Part shown: positions 22,501-33,710 of the stretch, one piece after another
Layout of the letters: every line of letters begins with the position of its first letter
Numbering within the stretch: position 1 is the stretch's first letter
Source of the DNA: Ciona intestinalis
Taxonomy: Eukaryota > Chordata > Ascidiacea > Phlebobranchia > Cionidae
DNA length: 64,000 nt
NCBI RefSeq assembly: GCF_000224145.3
Contig: NC_020166.2
Span: forward strand, 3,642,948 to 3,706,947
Direction: 5' to 3'
Translations under genes and position numbers: made by a program
Notes under the pieces: model-generated
Databases searched by the model: none
What the model saw: the letters and a program-made list of their open reading frames with translations, nothing else
What the model was told of the DNA's origin: nothing

Positions 22501-25500
22501 GGACAAAGTTGGCGAGCCTGGATTATGTTAGCGTAGATTAAAGGTTGCGTCATTAGCTGTTATGCAATACTAACTGAATTAAGACTGATGGTGTAAAATA
22601 TTCATGGGGCGGTCAGTTTCTATACACCCATCACCCCATCACATTTCCATTAAACTTATAGTATGGTGGGGGAAGATGGGACACCTTTAGAACGTAATAA
22701 CCAAATATTTAGATCGTGTTTTAAACAATTAACAACGGTATACGGGAGTCGTGAGGATACAGTTCTATAATTATTTGAATTTTCATTTGTTTGCTACCAA
22801 ATGTGACGAAAAAATAGAATAAAAAGGTGTCTTATCTTCCCGCACCCTACTATATATGCTTGTTCCCTATTTTGACGAAATTCAAATCTATTATCCACGC
22901 AAAATGTTCAACGCTTTAAACTATTTTCAGAATTTTAGATGTTCATTTTATTCGACCGCACCACTTGACTTCGCGAGAGAAGCTTACACTGCAAAGAAAA
23001 ACTTCCGTCGACTTCTTATTGTTTCGTGAAAACAGACACGACTGTAGGCAGAAACGTTAAACTATGGGAAGAGATGGCATTATTATCGGTGATGCCCTAG
23101 GAATACCTGGAAGTCAATATCCTGTGACTGAAGCGGTGTCACTATCGTTTCAAAGTTATTTTTGTCGCACGTGCGTTTGACCGTCCCTATGACGTTAGCA
23201 CGATGCTTGTATTACAATATATAATGTCCACGTATGGCACAAGAAAACTGCGCAAAAACAACATACCATATAAACTTCGTTTTTATCGCCGTAACACTTC
23301 TTAAACGCGAAAATAGAAAGTACCATGGTATCCGTAAATGGTTATGTTCACAACAGCAGGTATAATAGTGTTTATATGTGATAGGACTCACCAAAGTAAC
23401 AGATTCTTGGTTGTAAGTAACACTTTGAACGATCAGTGAAATGTTTCGTAAAATTTGTGGAAAGTAAACGTCGAATCCTCCTTCAGTGTTGACCAATTTG
23501 TTTGCCATGTTATTAATGGAAACAATATAATATTTCCAAAACATATCCAATTCCGCCATGCCGACCAGACATCTGACACACGAAACTAATGGTTATGCCC
23601 CGAAGTTGTTTGAAATGCAAGGCGTTTCGAAAATAAGTCCTCAATTACAAAGCTACGAAGGTAATTAGTTGGAAACACACCAAATAAATTTGCTTACCCT
23701 CTCACTACGTTATGACAAAGGCCCGGACAGGTCTTTATAAGAGTATATCCATAGCAGTGGGAGCAATACCGCATCTTTGTGATAGCATCGATACATGGAC
23801 CACCCGTTGCGATTCGCCGACTCACCTCCGCTGCCCTGAGGCCAACCGTTAGCGCCTGCATAAGATCAATATATTAGTGGGCCAAATGCATTGACGCTAA
23901 ATGCGCTTTTACTGTTACTTAAAACAATCCATCACTGATATTCCACTTTAAAGTGTTTCTCGCTGTAATAAAATTACCTTTAAAAATACTCCGACCGGAT
24001 TTAATAAGTTTTCGAATTTGGATTTTAATACGGCGTACGGAGTCAGGTAGCTAGTCGCTTTCGTTAAAGCACATTCTATCTTCTCTTTCGGTATCTTTAA
24101 TCCGATTTCATCCTCCAATGATAAAATGAATAACGACGATAATATTCTGGTCAAAATAGAAAATAAGATTAACGATTTGGAATATTTACCTATAAATAAG
24201 AGGCGCCCTTGACACCAGAAACGCGAATTTCTATACTTTGATGGGTGCGCTCATTTTCCGATAAAATATTATTTTCTTTTCAAACGACATATTATTGCAT
24301 ATAAACATAGGATATAAAACTGGCGCCATACTATACCTTATCATACAAACGCAATTTCAAAGCAGTTTACCGACCCTATACGTTTAAATGTTATCTCATT
24401 AGCTATTCGTAAACACCAGCCTACCCCGAACATAGGTCCGTGGGGATATCGCCGTCACCAAGTACAGTAATAACAAACATATCAACATGAGAAGATAACG
24501 AACTTTTAACAGGGAGTATATAGGGAGGTGTCACTTCAAAACATTGTCCAAATACAAAAGATTGATTTTAGTTGTGTTAAAACAAGTCGTTTTATAAGAA
24601 TTTATTTAATGTTGTTTGACAGATCAGTAATGAGACCGACTTGCGCAAATTTGCTCGTTATATCATTACAACTCAACATAAACAGTGCGGTTATAAGTAA
24701 CGAATAAAAGTCTTAAATGTAGTAGAGTGGGGGAAGATGAGACACCTCTTCATTCTATTCTTCATCTCATTTGGTAGTAAACAAGGACATTCAAAGAATT
24801 ATAAACAATATCCTCACGACTTTCGTAGACCGTTATTATTTGTTTAAAACACAATCAGGATAATTGGATATTATGTGCTAAGGTGTCCAATCTTACCCCA
24901 CAGTACTATATATAAAATAAAATCTCTTTAACAAAATTTACCCGTTAAGATTTTTGGTGGCATTAAAAGAAGACAGTCGAGCCTTCGATGGAATTAGTAA
25001 ACCGTCGTAAAACCTTTCTAAATGTGAAGTGTTGGTTCCTTCGTTAATCCCTTGGCTGCGAGCTCGTTTCACCATTTGGTTCCAGTAACCTAAATTACAA
25101 AGCAAGGTTATTTGCGGTTAGTATGAATACAAAAAAATAAATATACAGTAGGGTGGGGGAAGACGGGACACTTTTACCTCTATTTTCTCGCCCCGTTTAG
25201 TAGTAAACAAAGATCATTCAAGAAATTCTAAAACTATATGCCTATGACTCCCATTGACCGTTAATGATTGTTTAAAACACGATCAGGATATTTAGATATT
25301 ATGTGGCGAAGGTGTCCCATCTTCCCCTACCCTACTCTATGGTTTATTTTCTTAGAATTGCGTGTACCAAGAAAGGTCTATCTTATATAGTAGGATGGGG
25401 AAACGGGCATCCTTTGTACATACTATTCAAATATCCTGATTGTCTTTTAAACCACTAACAACGCTCCATGGGAGTCGTTAATATACGGTGTTATAATTCT

Positions 25501-28375
25501 TTAAATGTTTTTTGTTTAATACCAAATGGGACGGAAAAATAGATTTAAAAGCTGTCCCATCTTCCCCCACCCTACTCCATCTAATTTATTCTTTTTAAAC
25601 TTCGTGTTTCAAGAAAAGTCTATTTTATACTGAGGAAAGAGGTAAACTATTTTGTCCAAGATGTTTGTATACAACTCGATATGGTGCGTGTTACACGTAA
25701 TGCCTGATCGGAAAGCAGGGCATAACACATCAAAGACCTTCTCGTGTAATCCGGTGCCCCAAATTACGAAAGAAAAGTACAGGGTTGAAGAACTAAACAG
25801 ACTAGCACGGAAACGTTTATACCGTCGAGTGAATAGTTCGTTTATAGACGCACTTATATATGCTCAAGGCTCGTTTTATGTTGCGATCTTTATTAACCCG
25901 CGTCAGGTGTGCAAAGCTACAATTGAGAAACTGCATGATCTAGATGTACATCATCCGGAACAATACAAAAACAGCTCGCCCTAAACCGTGGGAGTTTATG
26001 TTTTGTCGCTCGATCCTTCCCGTAAACTTTGCAGAACTGCCACAAGCAAACTGAGCGAAAATACCGCTTCCGTTTGAAATACATAAACAACATCTAGTGT
26101 ATTGGTTCACTGCACCGACGGAATAAGTTTACTGCGGAGCGTGAACTAAAACCGTGGTGTGGCGTTACAAGCAATCTATTTTTTGGGAACTAAACCATTT
26201 GCTTGATATGAAAGCAACATGCAAACCGGGAACTAGAATAAGGGCGCATTGAATTCAACTTTTCATGGTCGATTGGGCTTCGATGGCATGCACTTAGCTG
26301 AATGCTACAATCGCGGTAAAGGTCAAGGAAATATCGGTGATCGGGTTGTTCAATATATGTTGGACACCTTTAGCACATTATTAAAAATGTCCTGACCGTG
26401 TTTTAAACAATTAACAACGGTCTACGGGAGTCGTAATGACATGCGGTTTTATATTTCTGTTTTTTGTTTACTACAAAACTGGACTAGAAAATAGAAAGAA
26501 AGCTGTCCCATCTTTCCCAACCTTCTATATATGAAAGTTCATTTAACAATTCCACCTGCTTAATACTAGTTTAAAATGTTTTAATGTATCGCGAAATGAC
26601 AATCGATAAACGCAAATTGGACTATTGGTTGATTTCCTTTGGTTGACGTGTTTTGCTTAGGCGAACATTAATGTACGCGCTAAAGAAGGCGGAAACGCGC
26701 CGACAAAACGCTCTGTTGTTCTACCATTTACAATGGACAACATGTTGTGGCGACGAATGGAGAATCTTTGATGTTTTCTCGACAGGAAAAGCAAGTTAAC
26801 AAAGTGGCTCGATCATTGCCATACAACACATCCTTTTTGAAAAACCGGTTTCCAAAAAAGATTTTTTTTAAATCCGGTAAAAATGGTTTCAAAGTTAAAA
26901 ACAGTCATTTAAAGAAGATATTGTGTGGTACACAGTTTCATGCCCTGAACGGCAACTCGGTATTAAACTTCAAATGGATAACTGTGTCACTCGCTGTTAA
27001 TATGTTTATCGTCGTTAAGCATGCTTAGAGAAATACAAGTGCCCACCTCTGAATTTTTTGGCAATGGCCCGAAAATGCTTCTCTAACGGAGTCGTTTTAC
27101 GTTTCACGAGTTCCCTGAGTTCGCGCACTGATGCCTCCATGTACTTTTCTTCCATTGATGGCGTACAACAAGTCGGTCCGACGCTTTGACACACGCTGAG
27201 CCCGGTAACTGAAATCAAAAGTTCGATAAATTGAATAATTGTCTAAAACTCTAAATCAATCGTCCGGTAAAGCGGATGCGGTCTGTGGTATTTTTGAAAG
27301 TAACTCACACAATCAATATCGGGAAACTACTTTAAAGTAATGAAATTGAATATCTTCACAGAGAGGCTGTTTTTACACCGTGGAAATGGTGATCAGATCA
27401 CTAATGCCACCGCGACGTTAGCCACAAAAGTTTGAGAGTAACACGTACTTTCTTCACATGGGGTTGTTTAAACCGACACACCGGCTAGTTGGCACGCTTT
27501 CAATGGGGCTGATCTGCTTGTTGTTACAGAGACAACAAAAAGCTTGTTCTAAAAGCACCTTGGTGAAACTTTTAATAACAAAGTACATTTGAATATTTAT
27601 ACAAGATAAGCCGAACGAACTCGCTGTCGCGAACCCTGAACGCAGTCATATTAATAGTCGTTTTGTTTAAATTTGCGGACGCAACGTTTCTTTAAAGACG
27701 TGATTAGAAAACAAACAAACAGATTATCCTCTTTGTTATGCGCCCAACTTCGGGCAGCGTTATAACTGCAGGCATGAGAGATTCAATTAATCGGCCACAC
27801 ACCAACACGTGAAACACCGCCCGAAGACCAACCAATTTTCTAAATCGCTGGTTTTGTTTATTTACCACAATTTAAATGATTTACTGCTCTAGTTAGTGGC
27901 ATGTGGGCCACTAAAATACTCAGCAAATACGCCCACTTTGACTATGTAATATTAGGTGCATGTGATTTAGAATACAGTAGTAGGACGGGGGGAAACCTTA
28001 TCGTTCAATTTTCTCATTCCACTTAGCAGTAAACAAAGAACGTTCAAAAGTTTATAAAACTATATCCTGATGACTCCTATAGAGCGTATTTTTATTGTTT
28101 AAAACACGATCTGGATATTTGAATATTTGGATATTACGCGCTAAAAGTGTCCCGTCTTACCCCACCCTACTATGTTAAACAAATGAAATTACATTCTTAC
28201 CTTCTGCCGGCATAATAGGTACCATATCTGCAGGTCCTAACGCACGAGTTCTAAAGGTTCGTCGGACTTCACCACAAGTTTCGCCCCCACTGCGAACAAC
28301 TTCAAACGCTGACAAGAATATTATTGCACTAACAACTATTGTCATTGTTAATGGTTTCTGATTTTGAATCCACAC
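19549..28375 (-). CDS. Glypican, GPC3/GPC5 subfamily, GPI-anchored heparan sulfate proteoglycan
   Basis: A cell-surface proteoglycan core protein of the kind that modulates Wnt, Hedgehog and BMP signalling. Twelve exons: 28201-28375, 27047-27208, 24942-25089, 23978-24146, 23698-23855, 23392-23572, 21973-22021, 21553-21916, 21316-21450, 20766-20886, 20259-20430 and 19549 to about 19715. All phases agree except the last acceptor, which is uncertain. A signal peptide precedes T-C-G-E-V-R-R. Next come GPTCCTPSMEEKY, the Y-C-S-H-C and C-P-G-L-C-H-N-V-V-R-G-C core, CWDGVKMAN, and acidic D-D-E-D-E-C with two Ser-Gly sites (NGSGEQSGE) for glycosaminoglycan. A hydrophobic tail (LYDILLCVVFSILIAQGA) fits a GPI signal. 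The MEEKY, MAELD and DDEDEC motifs favour GPC3/5 over GPC1/2/4/6. Exon 21553-21916 adds a strongly basic segment (RKRRRRHRNR). Length is about 660 residues, against roughly 550-580 usually. Confidence 0.93.
19971..20170 (+). mobile_element. MITE copy 8
   Basis: Forward copy in the last glypican intron, with ends agtagtgtgggggaagac and catcttccccgaccatac. Confidence 0.85.
20526..20562. repeat. (TA)n microsatellite
   Basis: Alternating TA run in a glypican intron. Confidence 0.9.
22657..22857 (+). mobile_element. MITE copy 9
   Basis: Forward copy in a glypican intron, with ends atagtatggtgggggaagat and cttcccgcaccctactata. Confidence 0.87.
24719..24912 (-). mobile_element. MITE copy 10
   Basis: Reverse copy directly 3' of glypican exon 24942-25089, with ends gtagagtgggggaagatga and cttaccccacagtactata. 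Confidence 0.85.
25142..25340 (-). mobile_element. MITE copy 11
   Basis: Reverse copy with ends acagtagggtgggggaagac and tcttcccctaccctactc. Confidence 0.87.
25385..25580 (+). mobile_element. MITE copy 12
   Basis: Forward copy only ~45 bp from the previous one and opposite to it. Ends are atagtaggatggggaaacgg and cttcccccaccctactcc. Confidence 0.87.
26353..26531 (+). mobile_element. MITE copy 13, 5' truncated
   Basis: Forward copy that lacks a recognisable first terminal repeat (starts gttggacacctttagcac). The 3' end is diverged (catctttcccaaccttctat). Confidence 0.75.
27972..28173 (-). mobile_element. MITE copy 14
   Basis: Reverse copy in the first glypican intron, ending within 30 bp of exon 1. 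Ends are acagtagtaggacgggggg and cttaccccaccctactat. Confidence 0.82.
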
Positions 28376-30072
28376 TCTTTACTTTCTAACCAAGCACCAA
28401 TGCTGATGTGACGTATACGTCTTAGTTGCAGCTGTACATTGTCTTCGTATGCTCGTAGAATGAACTCTCTCGGCCCGACGCAAGTAACTTTAAATGGTCG
28501 ACTTTACTCCCTCGTAACAGCGTAACACATTCAACCTGTAGATTATTTAATATAAAACGTTACTGTTCTGTCAGTCCCTGGTGAATAAGAAGGCAAATTG
28601 ATTTTTTTCGCCCTCTCCACTGAGTTAGTGTTTACTACAGCAACACGCCAGAACCTCATCGTGCGTTAATTCGGCTTGTTGTGTCATGGAAGAAATAGCT
28701 CACCGATCTCCTACACCTGTAACCTCGTCTGATAAAGCACGAAATGCTAACAAAGCAAGGAGAGAAAATGTGATGGCGCTCTCGAGAAAAAGGCGCGAAA
28801 TTGCCCTGTCCGAGTACTTTGTATTGTTGGCTCTCACAATGGATAGCCAATTCTTACGACGCTTGTCGTCATAATTGCTCTCTTGAGTAATTTCGCAAAC
28901 CGAACTCTGCATTTTTCTCGCATTCCATTGTTCTCGGTCAGTTTATCATGAACATCTAGAGCCCCTTAAATCCGAAAACGGGTACAGGGTAAAACCGAGT
29001 CTTTGCTTACAGCTGCACGAGAAAGAAAATCACTGTCGCGTGGCTTATCGTGTCACCGAATCTCAGCTGATTTGTGGCGCAGGTTTCCGACCAGAATGTG
29101 TTACAACAGCGACACAATTCCATCCCGATCTAACCCCTTGACAGGTCGACCTGTTTCCGGCGACCAAATTACGAGCAGCCATTCATCAAGTGGCACGTGC
29201 GACAATGCCTGTGCTGTCAAACCACAGGTGAGGTTGGACATTTCAGTCGAATCTCTGCCAGTGTGGCGCCAGTCGCGAAATTTGTCTTTACATTAACGCA
29301 CGCTATTACTTAGATAAGAGGCAATCAGCTTGGGTATCTGTGTCCAGGGGCATGTCCGTTTTTCTCGTGTTCGTATTTACGTAGATTGACACCTAGCACC
29401 AGCAACACAAGACACTGCGCAAACAACAACTTTGGATTGTGCGCCACCATCGGAGGTGGGCGTGCGAGAACAGCATTAGCGAGATATTTTGACGAATTCT
29501 GCTTAGTAAAAGCGTCAGCGGTGGTAATGGCCTGCCAGGTTCGTGACCGTGACGCGACTTAAGCATCTTTTGCCTTTTGCCGATTTCGGTTTTTGGCATT
29601 TTTGTGGATTTCCGTTCAAACAATTGAGAACAAAGAATCCTTTTCGATTGGAGCGGAAGTTTAAAATTTAAACGCGCCCAGTAATTTTCGTTTCTAATGT
29701 TTAACCTGATGCCGGTATGTTGAGAATTGTTGATCCAAGCCAGGTGCCCCCGCTTCGACCCCCAATTAACGGATATAATAACACAGTCACGCATGAACTC
29801 TATTTGAAATGGCTGAGAGCTGTCCAAGCTTGCACGAAAGACAACTTTGCCCGAAAGTCAGCGCTCAGTAAAATCATTTAAGGCAATTCTGCCTGATCGA
29901 CCCATCCTCAATTAATTTGATCGCTCGTGAATATCGATTGACAGAAGATCATTTCAATTTATAGCTCAATCTAACAGGAGAATCGAAACACGAGGCTTAC
30001 ACAAAACAGCTTTGTGTATTTTACTTTAATGTTTTGCCTAAATACTTTTACAATTGTATCATAAATTTAACC

Positions 30073-30273
30073 TATATAGTAGGGTTGGGAAAGATGGGAC
30101 ACCTTTTTATTCTATTTTCTCATCCCATTAGATAGTAAACAAAGAACATTTAAAGAATTATGAAACCATATCCTTACGACTCCCATATGCCGTTATTAAT
30201 TGTTTTAAACACGATCAGGACATTTAGGTATTACGTGCTAAAGGTGTCCCATCTTCCTCCACTCTACTATATA
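30073..30273 (-). mobile_element. MITE copy 15
   Basis: Reverse copy in the spacer upstream of the glypican gene, with ends tatagtagggttgggaaaga and cttcctccactctactata. Confidence 0.87.
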
Positions 30274-30438
30274 ACGGTGTATCAAATAATAAATACAGTT
30301 TAAACAAATATATGAATTATAGCTTTTTTTACTATAGTAAAAACTTAGTGAAAATTTTAATTTACTTTTTATGCGCAAGCAAGGAACGATTCACGAACAA
30401 ACAATACAGATTTAATCCACATCAGAAACAAAACGAAT

Positions 30439-30632
30439 GTAGTATAAGGTGGGGTAAGATGGGACATCTTTAACATATTATACTCAAATATTCTGATCGT
30501 GTTTTAAATAATTAACAACAGACCATGAGAGTCGTGAGGATACGGTTTTATAGTTATTTGAATGTTCTATGTTTACTACCAAATGGGACAGAAGTAGAAT
30601 GAAAAGGTGTTCAACTCCTCCCACCATACTTT
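30439..30632 (+). mobile_element. MITE copy 16
   Basis: Forward intergenic copy with ends gtagtataaggtggggtaag and aactcctcccaccatact. Confidence 0.82.
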
Positions 30633-30949
30633 ATGTGTTAAACCAGTTCATATAGGTTAGGTAATTAAAGTTTATAAAAGCTTTCAGTGACTTAAATGTT
30701 TGTTGGATCGTATGTTTTAAATATCAAAGACAGAGGGGTGGCGCAAGAGAGCATCTTTAATCGAAGATATACACTCATCCTTTTTCGGTTATTTATCTTC
30801 GCGTAGTGCAATAACTTAGAATTAGAGCACCAGTATTATAGTACTTCTCTCGCCGATATATGAGTTATTATGAAGACAACGTTTAAGCGAATAGTTTTTT
30901 TTTCGTATTTCATTATACTGCAGCACTATACCAATTTGCACAGTTCAAT

Positions 30950-31065
30950 ATTGACCATTGGGTTGGAGCAGAGTAAAGCAATTACCGTTAAGTGAGATAC
31001 TCTTAACCTTATTTGCACGGCGCTCCCGTAGTGGTAGCAGTGAAGAGTTGCTACTCAGTATTTCC
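30950..31065 (+). mobile_element. SINE fragment upstream of the coiled-coil gene
   Basis: Contains gaccattgggttggagcaga, aattaccgttaagtgaga and cgtagtggtagcagtgaaga, matching the middle of the tRNA-derived SINE in diverged form. Confidence 0.5.
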
Positions 31066-31863
31066 TGCTAACAAGGCGAGCGTGCACATTTTCTCTTTTG
31101 TTCAAAACCTTGTTTGGCCCTTAAGATTTATTCGTATACTGAAATTGGAGCACTTTTAGCAAAGTCCGTATATAAACATGTTATATAAACAGAGTCCACA
31201 TATAAAGATGTTTATATACGAACTCTGCTTTTGATATAAAACCAATTCAAGATGTGATGTATTCCTAAAAATAATATAACCTTTGATATATAAAAAGAAC
31301 TTATTATCTCCCGTTTTATTCGTGTTGTATTTTTTTATTTAGCAAAACTAAATATGTTTAACATCAATATATTAATGACATTTATGTGATTTTGATGACA
31401 TTATTTATACGATTTTGATGCGAAAATAAGTTATGTCTTTTATGACGTCACAAACACGCAATTTTAGTGAGCAAAACGAAGAACAATAAGTTTTATAAAT
31501 TGTTACAGTTAACAAATTTGTTTGCGATTTTCAATAATTGTTTCTGCTCGACCTGTACACTATAATATGTCTCGCCTACTTTAACGAAAAAATGAATTAA
31601 AAATGAAATGTGTTAGTGGTTCTTGGAATTTGAAAATTGAAATCTTTAGTTTTACTTGATTAAAGTTTGTTGCATTCATAAACGGTTTGTAGGCAGAGCA
31701 GAAATATAAGTTATTGTTTAGAATTTGAGATGAAGTGTAATATTAGCTTCGACGCGGGTAAAACAGTAAAAGCTAAACGGTTTAATTTGGTAATTTCCCA
31801 GCTTTGTTAAACTTTTTTTCTCTGCTGCAATTCAGATAAGGTAAACTAGTATTAATATTTGAA

Positions 31864-32756
31864 ATGGAAAGGCCGCCCAAACTACAGCGCGTTCTATCAG
31901 TTCAACACACCGAAAATATAGGGTTTCCATTCTATTAACACAACAGCAAACCAATTCTTCTGTTTTGGAGAAAACCTCAAATTGTACGTCGAATTCAGAA
32001 GCTACGTTGACGGAGTTTGTTAATGAAATAACTGTTCAGCAAAAACAGCAGATAGATTTTCTCCGTGCTAAACAAAATACTGCGCATAGTTTGGAAGAAG
32101 AGTTAGTACGTTGTCAAAGCGATTTCGCGAAGCTACAAGAGAGTGAGCGAGAAATACAATACCAAACATACATTACATCAAGCAAAATATCAGAAAGCAA
32201 TTCTAGCATATCATCAATTAGTAACAAGATTATTGGTCAGGTTACCAAAGAATGCGAACTTAAAAATAAACTGGCCGTTTTGTCCGATCATTTACCTAAG
32301 GGTGTGGAAAAATACAGAAAGTCTATCGGAACGTACAACACTGCGTTGAAAAGTTACGAAGCGAACCAGTTTTCTTTTAACGAATTCGAAGGTACAAAGC
32401 AAAGAATTAGTACGCTTCAAAAACAAATTCAGCGTTTTCGCTCTGAGAAATTAAACAGCCATGAAAAGTTGATTGATGGCATGGAAACATTTGAGAAACA
32501 AGTGGATTGCCTCACTAAAAAGAAGGCTCGACTTCAGGCAATTTTGACTAAAAAACAAGATTTAGTTTCGGCCGAAGTTAAACGTTCTCATGATCTTACC
32601 ACAGCGTTTCAAATCAACAGAAAAAAGAAAAAGGCTCAGATTCTTCGTTTAAGTGTAAGGTTATCTCAGAAACGTGAGTTTTACCAACAACTGCAAGAAG
32701 AGAGGATTGCGTTGCAAATGGAAGTTGATCATATCAAAGGTGTAAACAACAAATAA
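31864..32756 (+). CDS. Coiled-coil protein resembling CCDC122
   Basis: A 278-residue, almost entirely helical coiled-coil protein, rich in K, E, Q and S, with no transmembrane segment. The long open frame has no ATG near its start. I join a short first exon, 31864-31890 (M-E-R-P-P-K-L-Q-R), through a 56 nt intron (GT at 31891, AG at 31946) to 31947-32756, which is in phase. Length and pattern (an N-terminal V-x-x-Q-Q-K-Q-Q, a mid-protein K-Y-x-x-x-x-x-x-Y-x-x-x-L-K, a K/R-rich C-terminal coil) resemble vertebrate CCDC122 (273 residues), whose function is poorly known. The resemblance is from memory, and coiled coils are easily confused. That it is a real gene is likely; the family name is moderate. 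Confidence 0.72.
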
Positions 32757-33127
32757 TAAATTCTTCGACCCGATCATCAGCTATTTGGCCATTACATTCC
32801 ATTGCCAGTAATACTGTATAAGTGACATTTTTATAAAAACCGACAAAATATTGATATGCTGTGTACACGTGGACGTGATGTATAGCCTACTCGAAAATTT
32901 TATAATTAACTTTGAGATTTAAAAAAACTCTGGGTTGAAGCAACTTAAATGTCGTAGTAAATTGCTTTGGTCATATACGTATTTTTAAACCGATATTTTT
33001 TCACCCTAATTAAAACCGTATATTGACCCCCTCCCAATTTCCTCTTATATTATGTGTTATATTTCAGCCATTGAAAAAATGTTGTAGCCTTGTTTTCTAT
33101 TGATTAGGCCAAATAGGCCATGCGTGT

Positions 33128-33260
33128 ATATATATATAGTTCTGTGGGGTAAGATAAAATACTTTTAAAGCACCTAAATCCTATACATTCTGATTTCTGA
33201 TCGTATTTAAACAACTAACAGCGTTCATATTAGTAGCAATATGTTCTTTAATTTTTAAAA
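33128..33260 (+). mobile_element. Decayed MITE fragment
   Basis: Only the first half is recognisable (tatagttctgtggggtaaga, then ctgatcgtatttaaacaact). The second terminal repeat is not visible. Confidence 0.45.
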
Positions 33261-33409
33261 TTATATTTAAAATTGACTCACTACTTGATTATTGACTTTA
33301 TATATTAATGCAAGGAAAATTTAGTTTTATTTTATTCCCAAATTGAAACCAAACGAAGTTTTTCAACGTTCTTATTTTACGCCAAACATTAACAAAGCGG
33401 AACCTTCAC

Positions 33410-33607
33410 ATATAGTAGGATGGGGGAAGATGGGACACCTTTTCATACTATTTTCTCGTCCCGCATGGCAGTAAACAAAAAACATTCAAAAAAATATAAA
33501 ACCGTATCCCCACTACTCTAATAGACCGTTATTATTTGTTAAAAAAATGGTCAGGATGTTTGGATATATGTGCTAAAGGTGTCCCATCTTCCTCAACACC
33601 ACTATAT
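33410..33607 (-). mobile_element. MITE copy 17
   Basis: Reverse copy about 100 bp upstream of the TRAF start codon, with ends tatagtaggatgggggaaga and cttcctcaacaccactata. Confidence 0.87.
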
Positions 33608-33710
33608 AATAAATTATTCACGAGCCATGGCGCAAAATACGTAGTATTAACCACAAAACCTAAATTTAAAATGTTCGAAAAGCAATTGTTCGCCTGGTAT
33701 ATAACCAGCA

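Larger units (their letters stand above)
28376..31863. other. Intergenic region between the divergent glypican and coiled-coil genes
   Basis: About 3.5 kb. The part from 28.4 to 29.9 kb is less AT-rich and has more CpG than its surroundings, consistent with glypican promoter and enhancer sequence. The rest holds two MITEs, a SINE fragment and, at 31443-31450, a TGACGTCA ~420 bp upstream of the coiled-coil gene. Open frames here (for example 29393-29827 minus) have no recognisable features. Confidence 0.5.
32757..33710. other. Intergenic region between coiled-coil gene and TRAF
   Basis: AT-rich. It holds a decayed MITE fragment and one intact MITE. No coding sequence was seen. Confidence 0.6.

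Noticed and set aside
25652..25984. 110-residue plus-strand open frame
   Set aside because: Lies in a glypican intron between MITEs, on the opposite strand, with no recognisable motif or splice sites.
29393..29827. 144-residue minus-strand open frame
   Set aside because: No domain, no splice-compatible partner, no start context; the region is simply less AT-rich, which lengthens chance open frames.
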